Shown here one piece after another: positions 9,217 to 18,894 of a stretch of DNA of 64,000 bases. Positions within the stretch are counted from its first letter, which is position 1; each line of letters opens with the position of its first letter. The notes under the pieces are model-generated. The model was not told the origin of the DNA, ran no database searches, and saw nothing but the letters and a program-made list of their open reading frames with translations. The position numbers and the translations under genes were made by a program. This stretch comes from Lachnoanaerobaculum sp. ICM7 (lineage in GTDB: Bacteria > Bacillota > Clostridia > Lachnospirales > Lachnospiraceae), in assembly GCF_000287675.1 (NCBI RefSeq), contig NZ_ALJL01000022.1, forward strand, positions 124,001 through 188,000, read 5' to 3'.

Positions 9217-10164
9217 TTATTTGTTTCTTTTTCTTATTTCGCTAAGTTCCTTCATCTGAGAGATGTACTTTTTATTAAGTCCCGGATTTCCTTTTATCAT
9301 ATTTCTAATAAAGAATGACATGATTTTTCCGGTTTTCGGTAAGCTTAAGGATACCTTTTCTCTTGCAACTTCATATTTTATTTTAAGCTCAAGATAAGCC
9401 GGACTCTTTGAAGCAACCGTATTTGAAAGTGACGAAAGAGCATTTTCTATATCGGATTTTAAAGATGAGAAACTCACTCTTCCGTTTGAGATATATTCAT
9501 TTGCCTGGCTCACACGTCCTGCCACGCTGTCTTTGATGCCTACAAGCTTACTTTGAGTTTCACTTACAAGGTCGTCTGCTATCAATGAAAGTTTTTCTTT
9601 GACTTCAAGGAATTCAACCTTAGCCCTTTCAAGAGCCGTATATGCTTTGGCAAGATTGAATGCGGCCTTTATTGAAAGAATCAAATCCGAGAAAAAGATA
9701 ATACTCACAACTATTACAGAAGTCTTCAAATTTGACTCATTTATCTTAGATACAAATCTATAGACATTTACCTGTAAAAAATCGGTAAGCAGTAGTGATA
9801 AAAATCCCCATGCTATAGAGGTGGAGAGCGATATATATCCGCTTAAATTGAACTTGTGATCGCTATAGTCCCAGTATTTGACTTTAAAGAGTCTTTCCAT
9901 CACATAACCTGTGATATATTCAAGTATTGTAGCAGCAATCATTCCTGAGAAGTAAACTTCCAAATTATTCCCATGAAAGTTGTCTGTAATAATAAGAACA
10001 AACAAAGCGCCGAAGGCATATATAGGAATATAAGGGCCTCGAAGGAAGCCTCTGTTTGTAAGTTTTCTCTCCTTGATAGTTGCATATCCGGATTCAAAAC
10101 ACCATCCGAAAAAACAATATATATAAAAAAATGCAATCCATTGCAATAGGGTGTACTTGGTCAT
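9217..10164 (-). CDS. Putative ABC-transporter type IV-like membrane protein (CmpB-like family)
   Basis: A 315-residue polytopic membrane protein. I start it at 10164, where GGAGGTGATT precedes the ATG; an upstream in-frame ATG at 10194 lacks a ribosome site. The N-terminal half has about five hydrophobic segments. It carries the family pattern FxxYxFxGWxxE near the start, the KLTNRGFLRGPYIPIYAFGA segment and a YWDYS element, which I associate with the putative ABC-transporter type IV (CmpB) family of Firmicutes. The C-terminal third is cytoplasmic and helical. Substrate and partner are unknown and no ATPase is adjacent. It is transcribed divergently from the glycosyltransferase gene. Confidence 0.7.
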   Translation of the reverse strand: MTKYTLLQWIAFFYIYCFFGWCFESGYATIKERKLTNRGFLRGPYIPIYAFGALFVLIITDNFHGNNLEVYFSGMIAATILEYITGYVMERLFKVKYWDYSDHKFNLSGYISLSTSIAWGFLSLLLTDFLQVNVYRFVSKINESNLKTSVIVVSIIFFSDLILSIKAAFNLAKAYTALERAKVEFLEVKEKLSLIADDLVSETQSKLVGIKDSVAGRVSQANEYISNGRVSFSSLKSDIENALSSLSNTVASKSPAYLELKIKYEVAREKVSLSLPKTGKIMSFFIRNMIKGNPGLNKKYISQMKELSEIRKRNK

Positions 10165-10345
10165 AATCACCTCCAATGAGAACAATAATACCACAGTAGT
10201 AGATTATCTACAAGTTTTGAAGTTTTATAAAGATAATAAAAACTCACTTTATATCAACTTTTATGTTATAGTATGATATTGAAGTAAGCGTATTTAAAAC
10301 CCTATGCGGTTTTACCTGCAAATAATATAAAAAGAGAGTATAAAT

Positions 10346-11308
10346 ATGAAAGTAAGTATATGCTGCATTACCTATAATCACGGTAAATACATAAGAAAGG
10401 CAATAGATTCCTTTTTGGCGCAGAAAAGAAACTTTGATATAGAAATTCTGATAAATGATGATGCATCAACAGATGATACGGCAGATATTATAAGAGAATA
10501 TGAAAAAAAGTATCCGGATATTATAAAACCTTTATTTCATGAGGAAAATATGTACTCGCAAGGGGTTACAAATCCAAGCGGAAAATACAACTTTCCAAGA
10601 GCAAGCGGAGAATATATAGCCATGTGTGAGGGAGATGACTACTGGTGCGATGATCATAAACTTCAAATGCAGGTGGATTATATGGATGCACATCCGGAAA
10701 TAAGCTTTTGCTTTCATGCTGCGAAGGTTGAAAATCTGGATGCCACATTTTCTCCAAACCTTATAAGACCTTATACCGGAAACTGTGTAGTCGGTGCAAA
10801 AGAGGTGATAAATAAAAGAGCACATTATCCAACAGCCTCACTTTTATTACGAACAGAGTATATGAAGAGTTTGCCCAAGTATTATTTTGACTGTAAGGTG
10901 GGAGATATACCCATGCAGATAATATCTGTAAAATACGGCGATGCCTATTATATTGACAGGGTTATGAGTGTGTACAGAATGGGAGTACCGACTTCATGGA
11001 CAGCCTCACAGTTTAGCGGTGATTACAAAAGAAAACAGGAAGAGTACTATCAAAATATGGAGGCCATGTATAAGGCATATGATGAAGACTCCGGATACAG
11101 ATTTCATGAAGAAGTGCTAAGTGCCGCAAAGAGACTTCGTTTCCTTACATATGTAAATACAAGAGATTTTAAAAACATATTGTCAAAGGACTTTAAAAAA
11201 GAATATAATGAGCTGGATTTTAGAGAAAGATTTTTTATAAAGTTTGAATATTTCTTACCTGCATTATATAAGTTTGTGAGGAATACAGCATTATATTTTA
11301 AAAGATAA
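10346..11308 (+). CDS. Family 2 glycosyltransferase
   Basis: Inverting GT-A glycosyltransferase, probably adding a sugar to a surface polysaccharide or glycan. The 320-residue protein begins with the GT2 fold signature VSICCITYNHGKYI, has the nucleotide-binding INDDASTDD (36-44) and the acidic EGDDYW motif (95-100) in the DxD region. A Lys/Phe-rich C-terminus follows. No other polysaccharide genes flank it, so the acceptor is unknown. The next gene starts ten bases downstream. Ribosome site: AAAGAGAG before the ATG. Confidence 0.88.
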   Translation: MKVSICCITYNHGKYIRKAIDSFLAQKRNFDIEILINDDASTDDTADIIREYEKKYPDIIKPLFHEENMYSQGVTNPSGKYNFPRASGEYIAMCEGDDYWCDDHKLQMQVDYMDAHPEISFCFHAAKVENLDATFSPNLIRPYTGNCVVGAKEVINKRAHYPTASLLLRTEYMKSLPKYYFDCKVGDIPMQIISVKYGDAYYIDRVMSVYRMGVPTSWTASQFSGDYKRKQEEYYQNMEAMYKAYDEDSGYRFHEEVLSAAKRLRFLTYVNTRDFKNILSKDFKKEYNELDFRERFFIKFEYFLPALYKFVRNTALYFKR

Positions 11309-11317
11309 CGGAGGACT

Positions 11318-12316
11318 ATGACATATTTTAAAAATATAAATCTGATAAAAGTAATAAAAATTGCTGTCGGAACAGGACTTGCAATATTTATTGCCGGAAT
11401 TTTCGGGTTAAACTACAGTGCATCGGCAGGTATTATAACCTTACTTAGTATACAGGATACAAAAAAATCCACAATAAAGATTGCATTAAAAAGGATTGCG
11501 GCATTTGTTCTGTCTATGTTGATTTCCCTTGTCGTATTTAGTGTATTCGGATATGATATATGGGCGCTGGTTTGCTACTTGCTTATATTTGTAGCGGTAT
11601 GTATGGTCTTTGATTTGAATGAAGGACTTTCACCATGTACCGTCTTGGTAACACATATTCTGGCGGAAAAGTATATGAGTTTTGATGTTGTAAAAAATGA
11701 AGCGGCTTTGATGCTTATAGGAACATCCGTCGGAATATTTTTAAATATGTATATGCCGAGAAACTTGAAACATATAAGGGAATATCAGGCAAAAATAGAA
11801 AATGAAATAAAGTACATGCTGGATACTTTGGTAGGCTTTCTAAGAGATGAGAATAACAGGGTAAAACTTGAATATGATTTTGATGCGCTTGATAAGCTGA
11901 TAGACAGTGCAATCTCAAAGGCATATATTGATAAAGACAATATACTAAGCTATGATTTGAAATATTTTATAAACTATATGGAAATGAGAAAGTCTCAAAT
12001 CATGACCCTTAGATATATTTTTGATCAGGGAAAGGGCATGAAGACAAGACCAAGTCAGGCAAGAGATGTGGCTGAACTTATTTTTAATCTTGTGCCCAAA
12101 CTGCATGAGTCAAATAATGCGGTAAATGCACTGATGGACTTATATTTTGTAAAAGAAAAGATGAAAAACTCACAGCTTCCAAAGAGCCGAGAGGAATTTG
12201 AAGACAGGGCAATACTTCATTCAATGGTAGTAAATTTTGAGCAGTTCCTTGAAATAAAAAGGGAGTTTGCCGCAAATTTGAGTGAAGAAGAGAAAAATAT
12301 ATTTTGGAACAGGTAA
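11318..12316 (+). CDS. Aromatic acid exporter (ArAE/FUSC-like) family protein
   Basis: A 332-residue membrane protein with four to five hydrophobic segments in the first 150 residues (including GLNYSASAGIITLLSIQDTK, typical of ArAE_1 proteins). The soluble helical C-terminal half (about 160-325) matches the ArAE_1 C-terminal domain in layout. Family members are small FUSC-type efflux proteins whose substrates are usually unproven. It is preceded by GGAGGA and followed after four bases by the RNase H gene, suggesting a short operon with the glycosyltransferase. Function is inferred from the family only. Confidence 0.78.
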   Translation: MTYFKNINLIKVIKIAVGTGLAIFIAGIFGLNYSASAGIITLLSIQDTKKSTIKIALKRIAAFVLSMLISLVVFSVFGYDIWALVCYLLIFVAVCMVFDLNEGLSPCTVLVTHILAEKYMSFDVVKNEAALMLIGTSVGIFLNMYMPRNLKHIREYQAKIENEIKYMLDTLVGFLRDENNRVKLEYDFDALDKLIDSAISKAYIDKDNILSYDLKYFINYMEMRKSQIMTLRYIFDQGKGMKTRPSQARDVAELIFNLVPKLHESNNAVNALMDLYFVKEKMKNSQLPKSREEFEDRAILHSMVVNFEQFLEIKREFAANLSEEEKNIFWNR

Positions 12317-12320
12317 ATAT

Positions 12321-12929
12321 ATGGCAAAGAAATATTACGCGGTAAAAAAAGGAAGAAATACAGGAGTCTTTGAGACATGGGATGAATGTAAAAAGTCGGT
12401 TAGCGGATTTTCGGGAGCCGCTTATAAAAGTTTCACAAGCAGGGAAGAGGCTTTGGATTTTGTAAACGGAACAAAGAGTGTTGAGGATAAAGAGGAAGGC
12501 GAAGAGAAACAATCTGAAGCTTTTGCTTATGTGGACGGAAGTTATGACGACACTACCAAGTCATATTCATATGGCATGGTTATGATGCATGAGGATGAAG
12601 AACTTTATTTTTCAAAAAAGTTTGAAAAGGATGATATGAGTGATATGAGAAATGTTGCAGGTGAGATACAGGGTTCTATGGCGGCCATGCAATATTGTCT
12701 GGATCATGATATAAAGAGTATCAGTATTTTTTATGACTATGAGGGTATAGAGAAGTGGTGCAACGGAGATTGGAAAGCCAAAAAGCCCGGTACCATGCAT
12801 TATGTTGAATTTTATAAAAATGCTTCAAAGCATGTGGATGTGGATTTTATAAAGGTAAAAGGACATTCGGGAGATAAGTATAATGATATGGCGGATGAAC
12901 TTGCCAAAAAAGCACTTGGACTTATATAA
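12321..12929 (+). CDS. rnhA: Ribonuclease H1 with N-terminal viroplasmin-like domain
   Basis: Degrades RNA in RNA-DNA hybrids. I choose ATG 12321 because the 202-residue product then begins directly with the hybrid-binding domain (KKYYAVKKGRNTGVFETWDEC, about 3-50). An earlier in-frame ATG at 12282 lies inside the exporter gene. The RNase H domain (about 70-200) shows the catalytic set: D in AYVDGSYDD, E in AGEIQGSM, D in FYDYEGIEKW and the final D in KVKGHSGDKYNDMADELAK. The gene symbol is by analogy; in Clostridia this two-domain form is usually simply called RNase H. Confidence 0.92.
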   Translation: MAKKYYAVKKGRNTGVFETWDECKKSVSGFSGAAYKSFTSREEALDFVNGTKSVEDKEEGEEKQSEAFAYVDGSYDDTTKSYSYGMVMMHEDEELYFSKKFEKDDMSDMRNVAGEIQGSMAAMQYCLDHDIKSISIFYDYEGIEKWCNGDWKAKKPGTMHYVEFYKNASKHVDVDFIKVKGHSGDKYNDMADELAKKALGLI

Positions 12930-12933
12930 AAAT

Positions 12934-12953
12934 GCCGGAGTATAAACTCCGGC
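12934..12953. terminator. Stem-loop between convergent rnhA and yerC-like genes
   Basis: Perfect seven-base stem GCCGGAG/CTCCGGC with loop TATAAA. On the minus strand it is followed directly by ATTTTTAT and lies immediately after the yerC-like stop. On the plus strand an AT-rich run ending in ATTTTT follows. It probably serves both genes. Confidence 0.75.
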
Positions 12954-12957
12954 AAAA

Positions 12958-13266
12958 TTATTTTTCCTTATTATTTTCAAATAAACCGAGTCTGTTAAAA
13001 ACAAGGTCATAGCCGTCATTTCCATAGTTTAATGAACGGTTTACTCTGGAGATGGTAGCTGTAGAAGCGCCGGTTTCCTCGGCAATCTCCAAATATGTTT
13101 TCTTTTCACGCAGCATTTTAGCTACTTCATATCTTTGAGAGATGGAGAGCAACTCATTTACGGTGCAAACATCCTCAAAGAAAATATAAAATTCCTCTTT
13201 ATCTTTTAGTGTAAGGATGGCGTCAAATAGATGGTCTACCGCGTCAGTCCTGATCTTATTATTCAT
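12958..13266 (-). CDS. YerC/YecD-type TrpR-like DNA-binding regulator
   Basis: A 102-residue TrpR-superfamily protein. I start it at ATG 13266, preceded on the minus strand by TGGAGCA; an in-frame ATG at 13329 would add 21 unsupported residues. The sequence shows the TrpR-like helical bundle with the conserved FFEDVCTVNELLSISQRYEVAKML segment split over its first half and a helix-turn-helix (YLEIAEETGASTATISRV, about 60-78). Family members are small repressors whose targets in Firmicutes are poorly known. It is divergent from potA, 152 bp away, so the polyamine operon is a possible but unproven target. Confidence 0.85.
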   Translation of the reverse strand: MNNKIRTDAVDHLFDAILTLKDKEEFYIFFEDVCTVNELLSISQRYEVAKMLREKKTYLEIAEETGASTATISRVNRSLNYGNDGYDLVFNRLGLFENNKEK

Positions 13267-13418
13267 ACAAATTGCTCCATTCAAATAGTAATTACATTTT
13301 AGCATTTTAACTTGTAAAAGTAAAGCCAAGATAAAATAATATTTTTAGTGAATTATATTAAAAAAGATGGTATTATATTTTATTGTATAAAGCCAAATAA
13401 CCCTAGGAGGGAATTTAG

Positions 13419-14387
13419 ATGACAGATACTATACTAAGTCTGGAAAATATAAAGAAGAGTTTTGACGGTGAGAATGTTTTAAAGAACATCTCTCTTGATA
13501 TAGGTAGAGGAGAGTTTATCACTCTTTTGGGTTCAAGTGGTTGCGGAAAAACCACTACGATAAGAATAATTGCAGGGCTTGAGAGTCCGGACAGCGGCAA
13601 GGTGATACTTAACGGAAAGGATATCACAGGACTGGCACCGGAAAAGAGAGATGTAAATACGGTATTTCAAAATTATGCTCTATTCCCTCATATGAATGTT
13701 GAAAAAAATATAGGCTATGGATTAAGACTGAAAAAGAAGCCGGCCAATGAAATAAAAAAAGAGGTGGAGAAAGCGCTGTCTCTGGTACAACTTGAAGGAT
13801 TTGAAAAAAGGAACCCTACACAGCTTTCAGGAGGTCAAAGACAGAGAGTCGCAATAGCAAGGGCTATTGTAAATAAGCCAAGTGTATTGTTATTGGATGA
13901 GCCTCTTGGAGCACTTGATCTGATGCTTAGAAGACAGATGCAGATGGAGTTAAAAAAGCTTCAAAAAGCACTTGGTATTACATTTATATATATAACTCAT
14001 GACCAGGAAGAGGCTTTAAATATGTCCTCAAGAATAGTTGTTATGAGAGACGGTAATATAGAACAGATAGGTACTCCAAGTGAGGTGTATGACACTCCTG
14101 CAACCGCTTTTGTTGCCGAGTTTGTGGGAGGTGCAAATCTCTATAAAAACGAAGGTAAGACATATGCAATACGTTCGGAACATGTAAGGCTTGGAGCAGG
14201 TGATTATGACGGTATAGTAATTGAAAACAGTTTTACCGCCGGTCTTTCAAAAGTAAAGGTGAGATTGAAAGATAATCAGGAGATTACTTCTTCACATATG
14301 GGCATGAATATCAATCTGAATCCGGGTGATGCAATAAGTATCGGCTGGGATAAAAAAGATATGGTGGAGGTTCAAGGTGAAAAATAA
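13419..14387 (+). CDS. potA: Spermidine/putrescine ABC transporter ATPase
   Basis: ATP-binding subunit driving polyamine import with PotB, PotC and PotD. The 322-residue protein has Walker [10 protein letters not shown] (38-46), Q-loop [11 protein letters not shown] (82-92), signature LSGGQRQR (136-143), Walker B LLLDEP (157-162), the H-loop in THDQEEAL and a short C-terminal TOBE-like regulatory domain. The start follows a strong AGGAGG. It overlaps potB by 11 bases. Regulation may come from the divergent YerC-like gene or from the AT-rich intergenic region, but no operator can be assigned. Confidence 0.95.
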   Translation: MTDTILSLENIKKSFDGENVLKNISLDIGRGEFITLLGSSGCGKTTTIRIIAGLESPDSGKVILNGKDITGLAPEKRDVNTVFQNYALFPHMNVEKNIGYGLRLKKKPANEIKKEVEKALSLVQLEGFEKRNPTQLSGGQRQRVAIARAIVNKPSVLLLDEPLGALDLMLRRQMQMELKKLQKALGITFIYITHDQEEALNMSSRIVVMRDGNIEQIGTPSEVYDTPATAFVAEFVGGANLYKNEGKTYAIRSEHVRLGAGDYDGIVIENSFTAGLSKVKVRLKDNQEITSSHMGMNINLNPGDAISIGWDKKDMVEVQGEK

Positions 14388-15231
14388 GAAGCTTAACAAA
14401 TACCTGCTAAGGATACCGATATATATTTTTACAATACTTTTTGTAATATTGCCTCTGGCCTATATGGTAATTATCAGCTTTTTGACAAAGGCAAAGACCT
14501 GGGGATTTGATTTTACATTTACTCTGGAAAATTATAAAAAAGTATTTGATCCTTTTTATTTGAATATATTTTTGGAATCCGTTAAACTGGCGCTTGCATC
14601 AACTGTTTTGGTTACTCTGATAGGATATCCTTTCGGATATTTTATGGGAAGGCTCAGTGAGAGATGGAAGAGAAGAATGATGATGCTTCTTATGATTCCC
14701 TTTTGGACCAGCGGTCTTATCAGACTGAACGGTTGGATAATAATATTTAGAAGTAACGGAGTGCTTGATAAACTTTTAATGTTTTTGGGCATTACAAAGA
14801 CTCCGCTTAAACTGCTGTATACATATCCTGCGGTACTTGTAGGTATGGTATATTTTTTACTGCCGTTTATGATACTTTCAGTGTATTCAAGTGTGGAAAA
14901 AATGGATTGGAGCTTAATAGAAGCTTCCAGAGATTTGGGGGCAAGTAGATTTGAATCCTTCCTTACTATTACTCTCAGACTTACAATGCCGGGACTCTTA
15001 AGCGGTGTGGTACTTACATTTGTACCCAGTATGGGACTTTTCTATATCTCAGATATACTTGGTGGAAATAAAATAGTTCTTATCGGAAGTGTTATAGTGG
15101 AGCAGCTTACAAAGCTGAGAAATATACCTTTTGCGGCGGCATTGAGTGTGATTTTAATGTTACTTACAATAGTATTCTTAAGACTTTATAAGAAGGTTTC
15201 AGGTACAGGAGAATTGGAGGGATTATTTTGA
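14377..15231 (+). CDS. potB: Spermidine/putrescine ABC transporter permease PotB
   Basis: One of two inner-membrane permease subunits of the polyamine importer. The 284-residue protein has six predicted membrane segments and the cytoplasmic EAA loop ([14 protein letters not shown] ... TMPG, about 190-215) that contacts the ATPase. It overlaps potA by 11 bases (start) and potC by four bases (end), implying translational coupling in the order potABCD. Its size and the [17 protein letters not shown] segments fit PotB rather than PotC. Confidence 0.94.
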   Translation: MKNKKLNKYLLRIPIYIFTILFVILPLAYMVIISFLTKAKTWGFDFTFTLENYKKVFDPFYLNIFLESVKLALASTVLVTLIGYPFGYFMGRLSERWKRRMMMLLMIPFWTSGLIRLNGWIIIFRSNGVLDKLLMFLGITKTPLKLLYTYPAVLVGMVYFLLPFMILSVYSSVEKMDWSLIEASRDLGASRFESFLTITLRLTMPGLLSGVVLTFVPSMGLFYISDILGGNKIVLIGSVIVEQLTKLRNIPFAAALSVILMLLTIVFLRLYKKVSGTGELEGLF

Positions 15232-15995
15232 AAAAGGTATCAAAAGCGGCCGTTATATTTTTGGGGCTGGTAACTGTTTTAAACTATCTTCCCATTATAC
15301 TCACTGTAGTTTATTCCTTTAATAAATCCAAGCTTACAAGTGTATGGGAAGGATTTTCTCTCGACTGGTATAAGATGCTTTTTAATGACGGTGATATAAA
15401 GAAAGCGTTATTAAACAGTATAATACTGGCGGTGCTGACATGTATGCTTTCACTTGTAATAGGTGTCAGTGCGGCTCTTGCCATGAGAGGGAAAAAGCTT
15501 ATTTTTGATGATTTCATCAGCGGTTTTGCATCTCTGCCTATAATGATTCCCGAGATAATTCTCGGAATGGTCTTTATGGCTATATTTTCATATATGAATT
15601 TGCCTTTCGGCTTTGTAACCATGACGATTGCACACAGTTCATTCTGTGTACCTTATATATTTTTGATTGTAAGGGCAAGGCTTATGGGAATGGATCTTTC
15701 GCTTGAGGAGGCGGCAAGAGACCTTGGGGCAAGTGAGTTTGAAACATTCAGAGATGTAACATTACCATATATTTTGCCGGGAATTGCATCCGGATTATTA
15801 TTATCATTTGCAATGTCCTTTGATGATGTGGTAATATCTATATTTACGACCGGTCCTTCAGTAAATACTCTTGCAATAAAGATATATACAAAGATGAAGA
15901 CAGGTATTACTCCTGAAATAAATGCACTTGCGACTGTTATACTGGTGATTACGGTGCTTGTAATATTTATTTCGGAAAGAACAAGGAAAGATTGA
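15228..15995 (+). CDS. potC: Spermidine/putrescine ABC transporter permease PotC
   Basis: Second permease subunit of the polyamine importer. The 255-residue protein has six predicted membrane segments and an EAA loop EAARDLGASEFETF ... ILPG (about 160-185). The DDVVISIFTTGP segment typical of PotC follows. It starts within the potB stop region (TTGAAAAAGG with the stop TGA in another frame); the start is a TTG preceded by GGAGGG. PotD follows after 17 bases. Confidence 0.93.
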   Translation: MKKVSKAAVIFLGLVTVLNYLPIILTVVYSFNKSKLTSVWEGFSLDWYKMLFNDGDIKKALLNSIILAVLTCMLSLVIGVSAALAMRGKKLIFDDFISGFASLPIMIPEIILGMVFMAIFSYMNLPFGFVTMTIAHSSFCVPYIFLIVRARLMGMDLSLEEAARDLGASEFETFRDVTLPYILPGIASGLLLSFAMSFDDVVISIFTTGPSVNTLAIKIYTKMKTGITPEINALATVILVITVLVIFISERTRKD

Positions 15996-16012
15996 TTTTG
16001 GAGGTAAATTAA

Positions 16013-17113
16013 ATGAAATCTAAAGTATTAGGTTTACTTGGTTTGGGAGCGGCACTTGCTCTTACAGCATGTGGAGGCGGTTCTAAAGATGCCGCACAGC
16101 AAAGTACAGGAGCTGCCACAGACAGCGCTCTTAAGGGTACTACTTTAAATCTGTACACATGGGACGGAATGTTCCCACAAGAGGTTTTGGACGGTTTTAC
16201 GGAGAAGACCGGAGTTAAGGTAAATTATTCAAATTTTGACCTTGATGAGACAATGCTGGCAAAGCTTGAAGAGACTAAGGGTGGAGATTATGATATTGTT
16301 GTTGCAGATGATTATATTATTCAGCTTGCAATAAAGGAAGGACTTGTTAAAGAACTTGATAAGTCAAAGATATCTACATATGACAATATAAATCCTTTAT
16401 TCCAAAGTAAGTTTTATGATCCTGACAATAAGTATACAATGCCTTACGGTGCAGGTATACCTTTGATTGTATATAATCCTGAGACTGTGAAAGTGGATAT
16501 TCAAGGTTATAACGATCTTTGGAATCCTGAGCTTGCAGGTAATGTAGGTATTATAGGAAACTACAGAGTAATAGACGGTATTACTTTGAAATCTCTCGGA
16601 TATTCATTTAATACAAATGATCTTACTCAGATACAGGAAGCAGGAGATAAGTTAAAGACTTTGGCGCCAAATATCCGCCTTATAAATGACAATAATCTTC
16701 AGGATTATCTCTTAAGCGGTGAAGTCGGAGCGGCATTTATGTATACATCACAGGTAACTCAGGCAATCAAAGCAAATCCTGATTTAAAAGTTGTATATCC
16801 TAAAGAAGGACTTGGATTCGGGGTAATGGGAAGCTTTATTCCGTCAAATGCACCGAATGCCGAAGCGGCTTATAAATTCCTTGAGTATATCAATGAGCCT
16901 GAAGTGGCTGCAAAGTGCTTTGAGTATATAGGATACTTTGTTACAAACAAGGCTGCTGAAAGCTATGTATCAGATGATTGGAAGGACCTTATAGTATTCC
17001 CTGAGGATAAGATATCACTTATTGAGGGCGGAGAGCTGATTGAGAATATCAGTGATGAGGCAAATGAGCTTCACAATAAGCTCTGGGAAGAGTTCAGACA
17101 GGAAACAAATTAG
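16013..17113 (+). CDS. potD: Spermidine/putrescine-binding lipoprotein PotD
   Basis: Extracytoplasmic substrate receptor of the polyamine importer. The 366-residue protein has a lipoprotein signal with lipobox LTAC (Cys20) followed by a Gly/Ser/Ala spacer. The mature domain starts LNLYTWDGMFPQEVLDGF, a PotD/PotF-type beginning. The D/E-rich ligand region DDYIIQLAI and the YGAGIPLIVYNPE segment also fit. It is last in potABCD and is followed by a perfect terminator. Putrescine or spermidine preference cannot be read from the sequence. Confidence 0.94.
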   Translation: MKSKVLGLLGLGAALALTACGGGSKDAAQQSTGAATDSALKGTTLNLYTWDGMFPQEVLDGFTEKTGVKVNYSNFDLDETMLAKLEETKGGDYDIVVADDYIIQLAIKEGLVKELDKSKISTYDNINPLFQSKFYDPDNKYTMPYGAGIPLIVYNPETVKVDIQGYNDLWNPELAGNVGIIGNYRVIDGITLKSLGYSFNTNDLTQIQEAGDKLKTLAPNIRLINDNNLQDYLLSGEVGAAFMYTSQVTQAIKANPDLKVVYPKEGLGFGVMGSFIPSNAPNAEAAYKFLEYINEPEVAAKCFEYIGYFVTNKAAESYVSDDWKDLIVFPEDKISLIEGGELIENISDEANELHNKLWEEFRQETN

Positions 17114-17122
17114 GAAATAGAT

Positions 17123-17154
17123 AAGGGGATGCCGTATTTTCGGCATCCCCTTTT
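17123..17154 (+). terminator. Rho-independent terminator of the pot operon
   Basis: Perfect ten-base stem GGGGATGCCG (17125-17134) with CGGCATCCCC (17141-17150), extended by two A-T pairs, loop TATTTT, followed by TTTT. It lies ten bases after the potD stop. Confidence 0.95.
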
Positions 17155-17180
17155 AAGTTTACATAAATTAATATACTAAA

Positions 17181-18656
17181 TTATCTTCCCTGCATTATAG
17201 GATCTGTAGGATCGTATGTCTGGTTTGCAGGAATTGGCTGCTCTATAGCATCCTTCTCAACAGGACCCTTATTTGTAGGATCGTTGTAAATTGTAACAGG
17301 TGTGTTCATCTTGGTGTTGTAATATACCCAAGCCGCATCACCTGCACGGAGTCTTAAACATCCGTCAGATCTTGCATCATCAATATAGTTGTATGTAGAT
17401 GCATCAAGTCTGTTTGAATCAGCCTTATCATAGTAGATAAGAGAGTGAATGATATATCCGTCCTTAAATCTTGAAAGGAACTGACAATAGATATTGTCAT
17501 GCATTATTTTCCATCTGTACTTAACATATGTCTTGAATGTACCCACAGGTGTAGCAGGTCCGTCAGTTGACATGAAAGTCTTGTAAGGAATTATATATCC
17601 GTTTGCACCGTCTTTAGCCATGATATACATGGTCATTGTTGCCTTATTGTACTTAATCTCATAAGAATCCTGTAATCCCATAACAGGCTCAAGATCTCTT
17701 ACAACGGCACCTGTATTCTCATCAAGATAATACTTGTATCCGTCTATATACTGCCATCCCTTTTGAGTTGCACCGTCTTTAAAATAGTACTGATCATTAT
17801 TATAAAATCCCCATCCGGTATAGGCATCTTTTGATGAGTACTGAACCTGACCGTTGGCATCTACATAAGTTCCCTCATAAACAGGGGCTTCCATAAGTAC
17901 CTTTGTAGGCTCTGTAAACGCTGTTTGCTTGTCCCAAAGTGTAAGCTTAAGAGCTACTATATATCTGTCTGTACCGATAGTACCGAGAGTCTGACCGTTC
18001 TTTGCCCAGTCAAGTACAGTTCCGTCATTTAAAACAGCCTTGTAATAAAGGTCGCTTCTTACACCTGTATATCCCTTTACTCTTATCTGAACAGCCTGAA
18101 CCTTGTTTGCAGGATCTGTTATAGGTGCAGTCTCTTTAGAGTTCATCCATGTAGACCAACCTGAGTTCATATTGTAGGTTCTGTAGTAATATCTACCTAT
18201 ACCTGAATGATTAAGGTAAAGCTTGTTAAAACCGTCTTTTGCATAAGCATAAGCACTTGTGTTTGTCTCGGCACCTGAGATCTCCTGATCTGCAGTATTC
18301 CAAAGTCCGAAGTGAACCATCTGTGTTTCACCAAGCACAGGCTCGGGATTTGTATTTCCGTTACCTACATTACCAAGACCTGCATTGGCAACTACGCTGT
18401 CAAGGTCAAGGTTTTCCGGCATATTTACATTATTAATAGTGGAAGGTATATAATCGTTTGTAGATACCACCTCACCTGTAGCTGCAGAAGTTGCAGCCTC
18501 TGTGCTTTCAGCTGTCTCAGTCTGAGCCGATGTTTCTACAGCTACCGAGCCACCTGTAACATTTTTTCTTATTGTTGCTGCAAATACGTTGGATGATAAT
18601 ACTGAAGAAATCATCAATGCTGACGCAAATACAGCTGAAATTCTTTTTAAATGCAT
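17181..18656 (-). CDS. Secreted L,D-transpeptidase with ChW-like repeat
   Basis: Exported cell-wall enzyme of 491 residues. The signal peptide is MHLKRISAVFASALMISSVL to about residue 26. Then come a Thr/Ala/Glu-rich linker and a clostridial hydrophobic repeat (ChW)-like region (about 115-245, W..G..LGTIG..R.IVALKL pattern). A YYF.DG/GWQ..DG.KYYLD segment like cell-wall-binding repeats follows (about 275-320). Last is a YkuD-type catalytic domain (about 330-470), with IHSLIYYDK and ARSDGCLRL holding the nucleophile Cys. The usual SHGC is SDGC here. Strong CCTCCT-complement ribosome site upstream. It would form 3-3 crosslinks or anchor proteins to peptidoglycan. Confidence 0.85.
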   Translation of the reverse strand: MHLKRISAVFASALMISSVLSSNVFAATIRKNVTGGSVAVETSAQTETAESTEAATSAATGEVVSTNDYIPSTINNVNMPENLDLDSVVANAGLGNVGNGNTNPEPVLGETQMVHFGLWNTADQEISGAETNTSAYAYAKDGFNKLYLNHSGIGRYYYRTYNMNSGWSTWMNSKETAPITDPANKVQAVQIRVKGYTGVRSDLYYKAVLNDGTVLDWAKNGQTLGTIGTDRYIVALKLTLWDKQTAFTEPTKVLMEAPVYEGTYVDANGQVQYSSKDAYTGWGFYNNDQYYFKDGATQKGWQYIDGYKYYLDENTGAVVRDLEPVMGLQDSYEIKYNKATMTMYIMAKDGANGYIIPYKTFMSTDGPATPVGTFKTYVKYRWKIMHDNIYCQFLSRFKDGYIIHSLIYYDKADSNRLDASTYNYIDDARSDGCLRLRAGDAAWVYYNTKMNTPVTIYNDPTNKGPVEKDAIEQPIPANQTYDPTDPIMQGR

Positions 18657-18811
18657 ATTTCCTCCTAAAAAAAGAATACATTAGTAAACTAAAGTCACTA
18701 TGGTTTAGAATTATAACATATAAATAAATTTTGTTCAATTGATTTAAATATTACATAAATCTTTCGCTTGTTAACAAATGTTACATCATATAAAATATTT
18801 GCCTGATTTGA

Positions 18812-18841
18812 TTGCGAAAATAAGTATAAAGGGGTTATAAT
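18812..18841 (+). promoter_or_regulatory. Predicted sigma-A promoter for the selD operon
   Basis: TTGCGA (18812-18817), 18-base spacer, TATAAT (18836-18841), about 50 bases before the selD start. The perfect -10 and near-consensus -35 lie in the 238-bp gap between the divergent transpeptidase and selD genes. Confidence 0.6.
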
Positions 18842-18894
18842 AGTCATTAGTTTATATATTGACGATATAGATAAGTTATATTTTAGGAGGCAAT

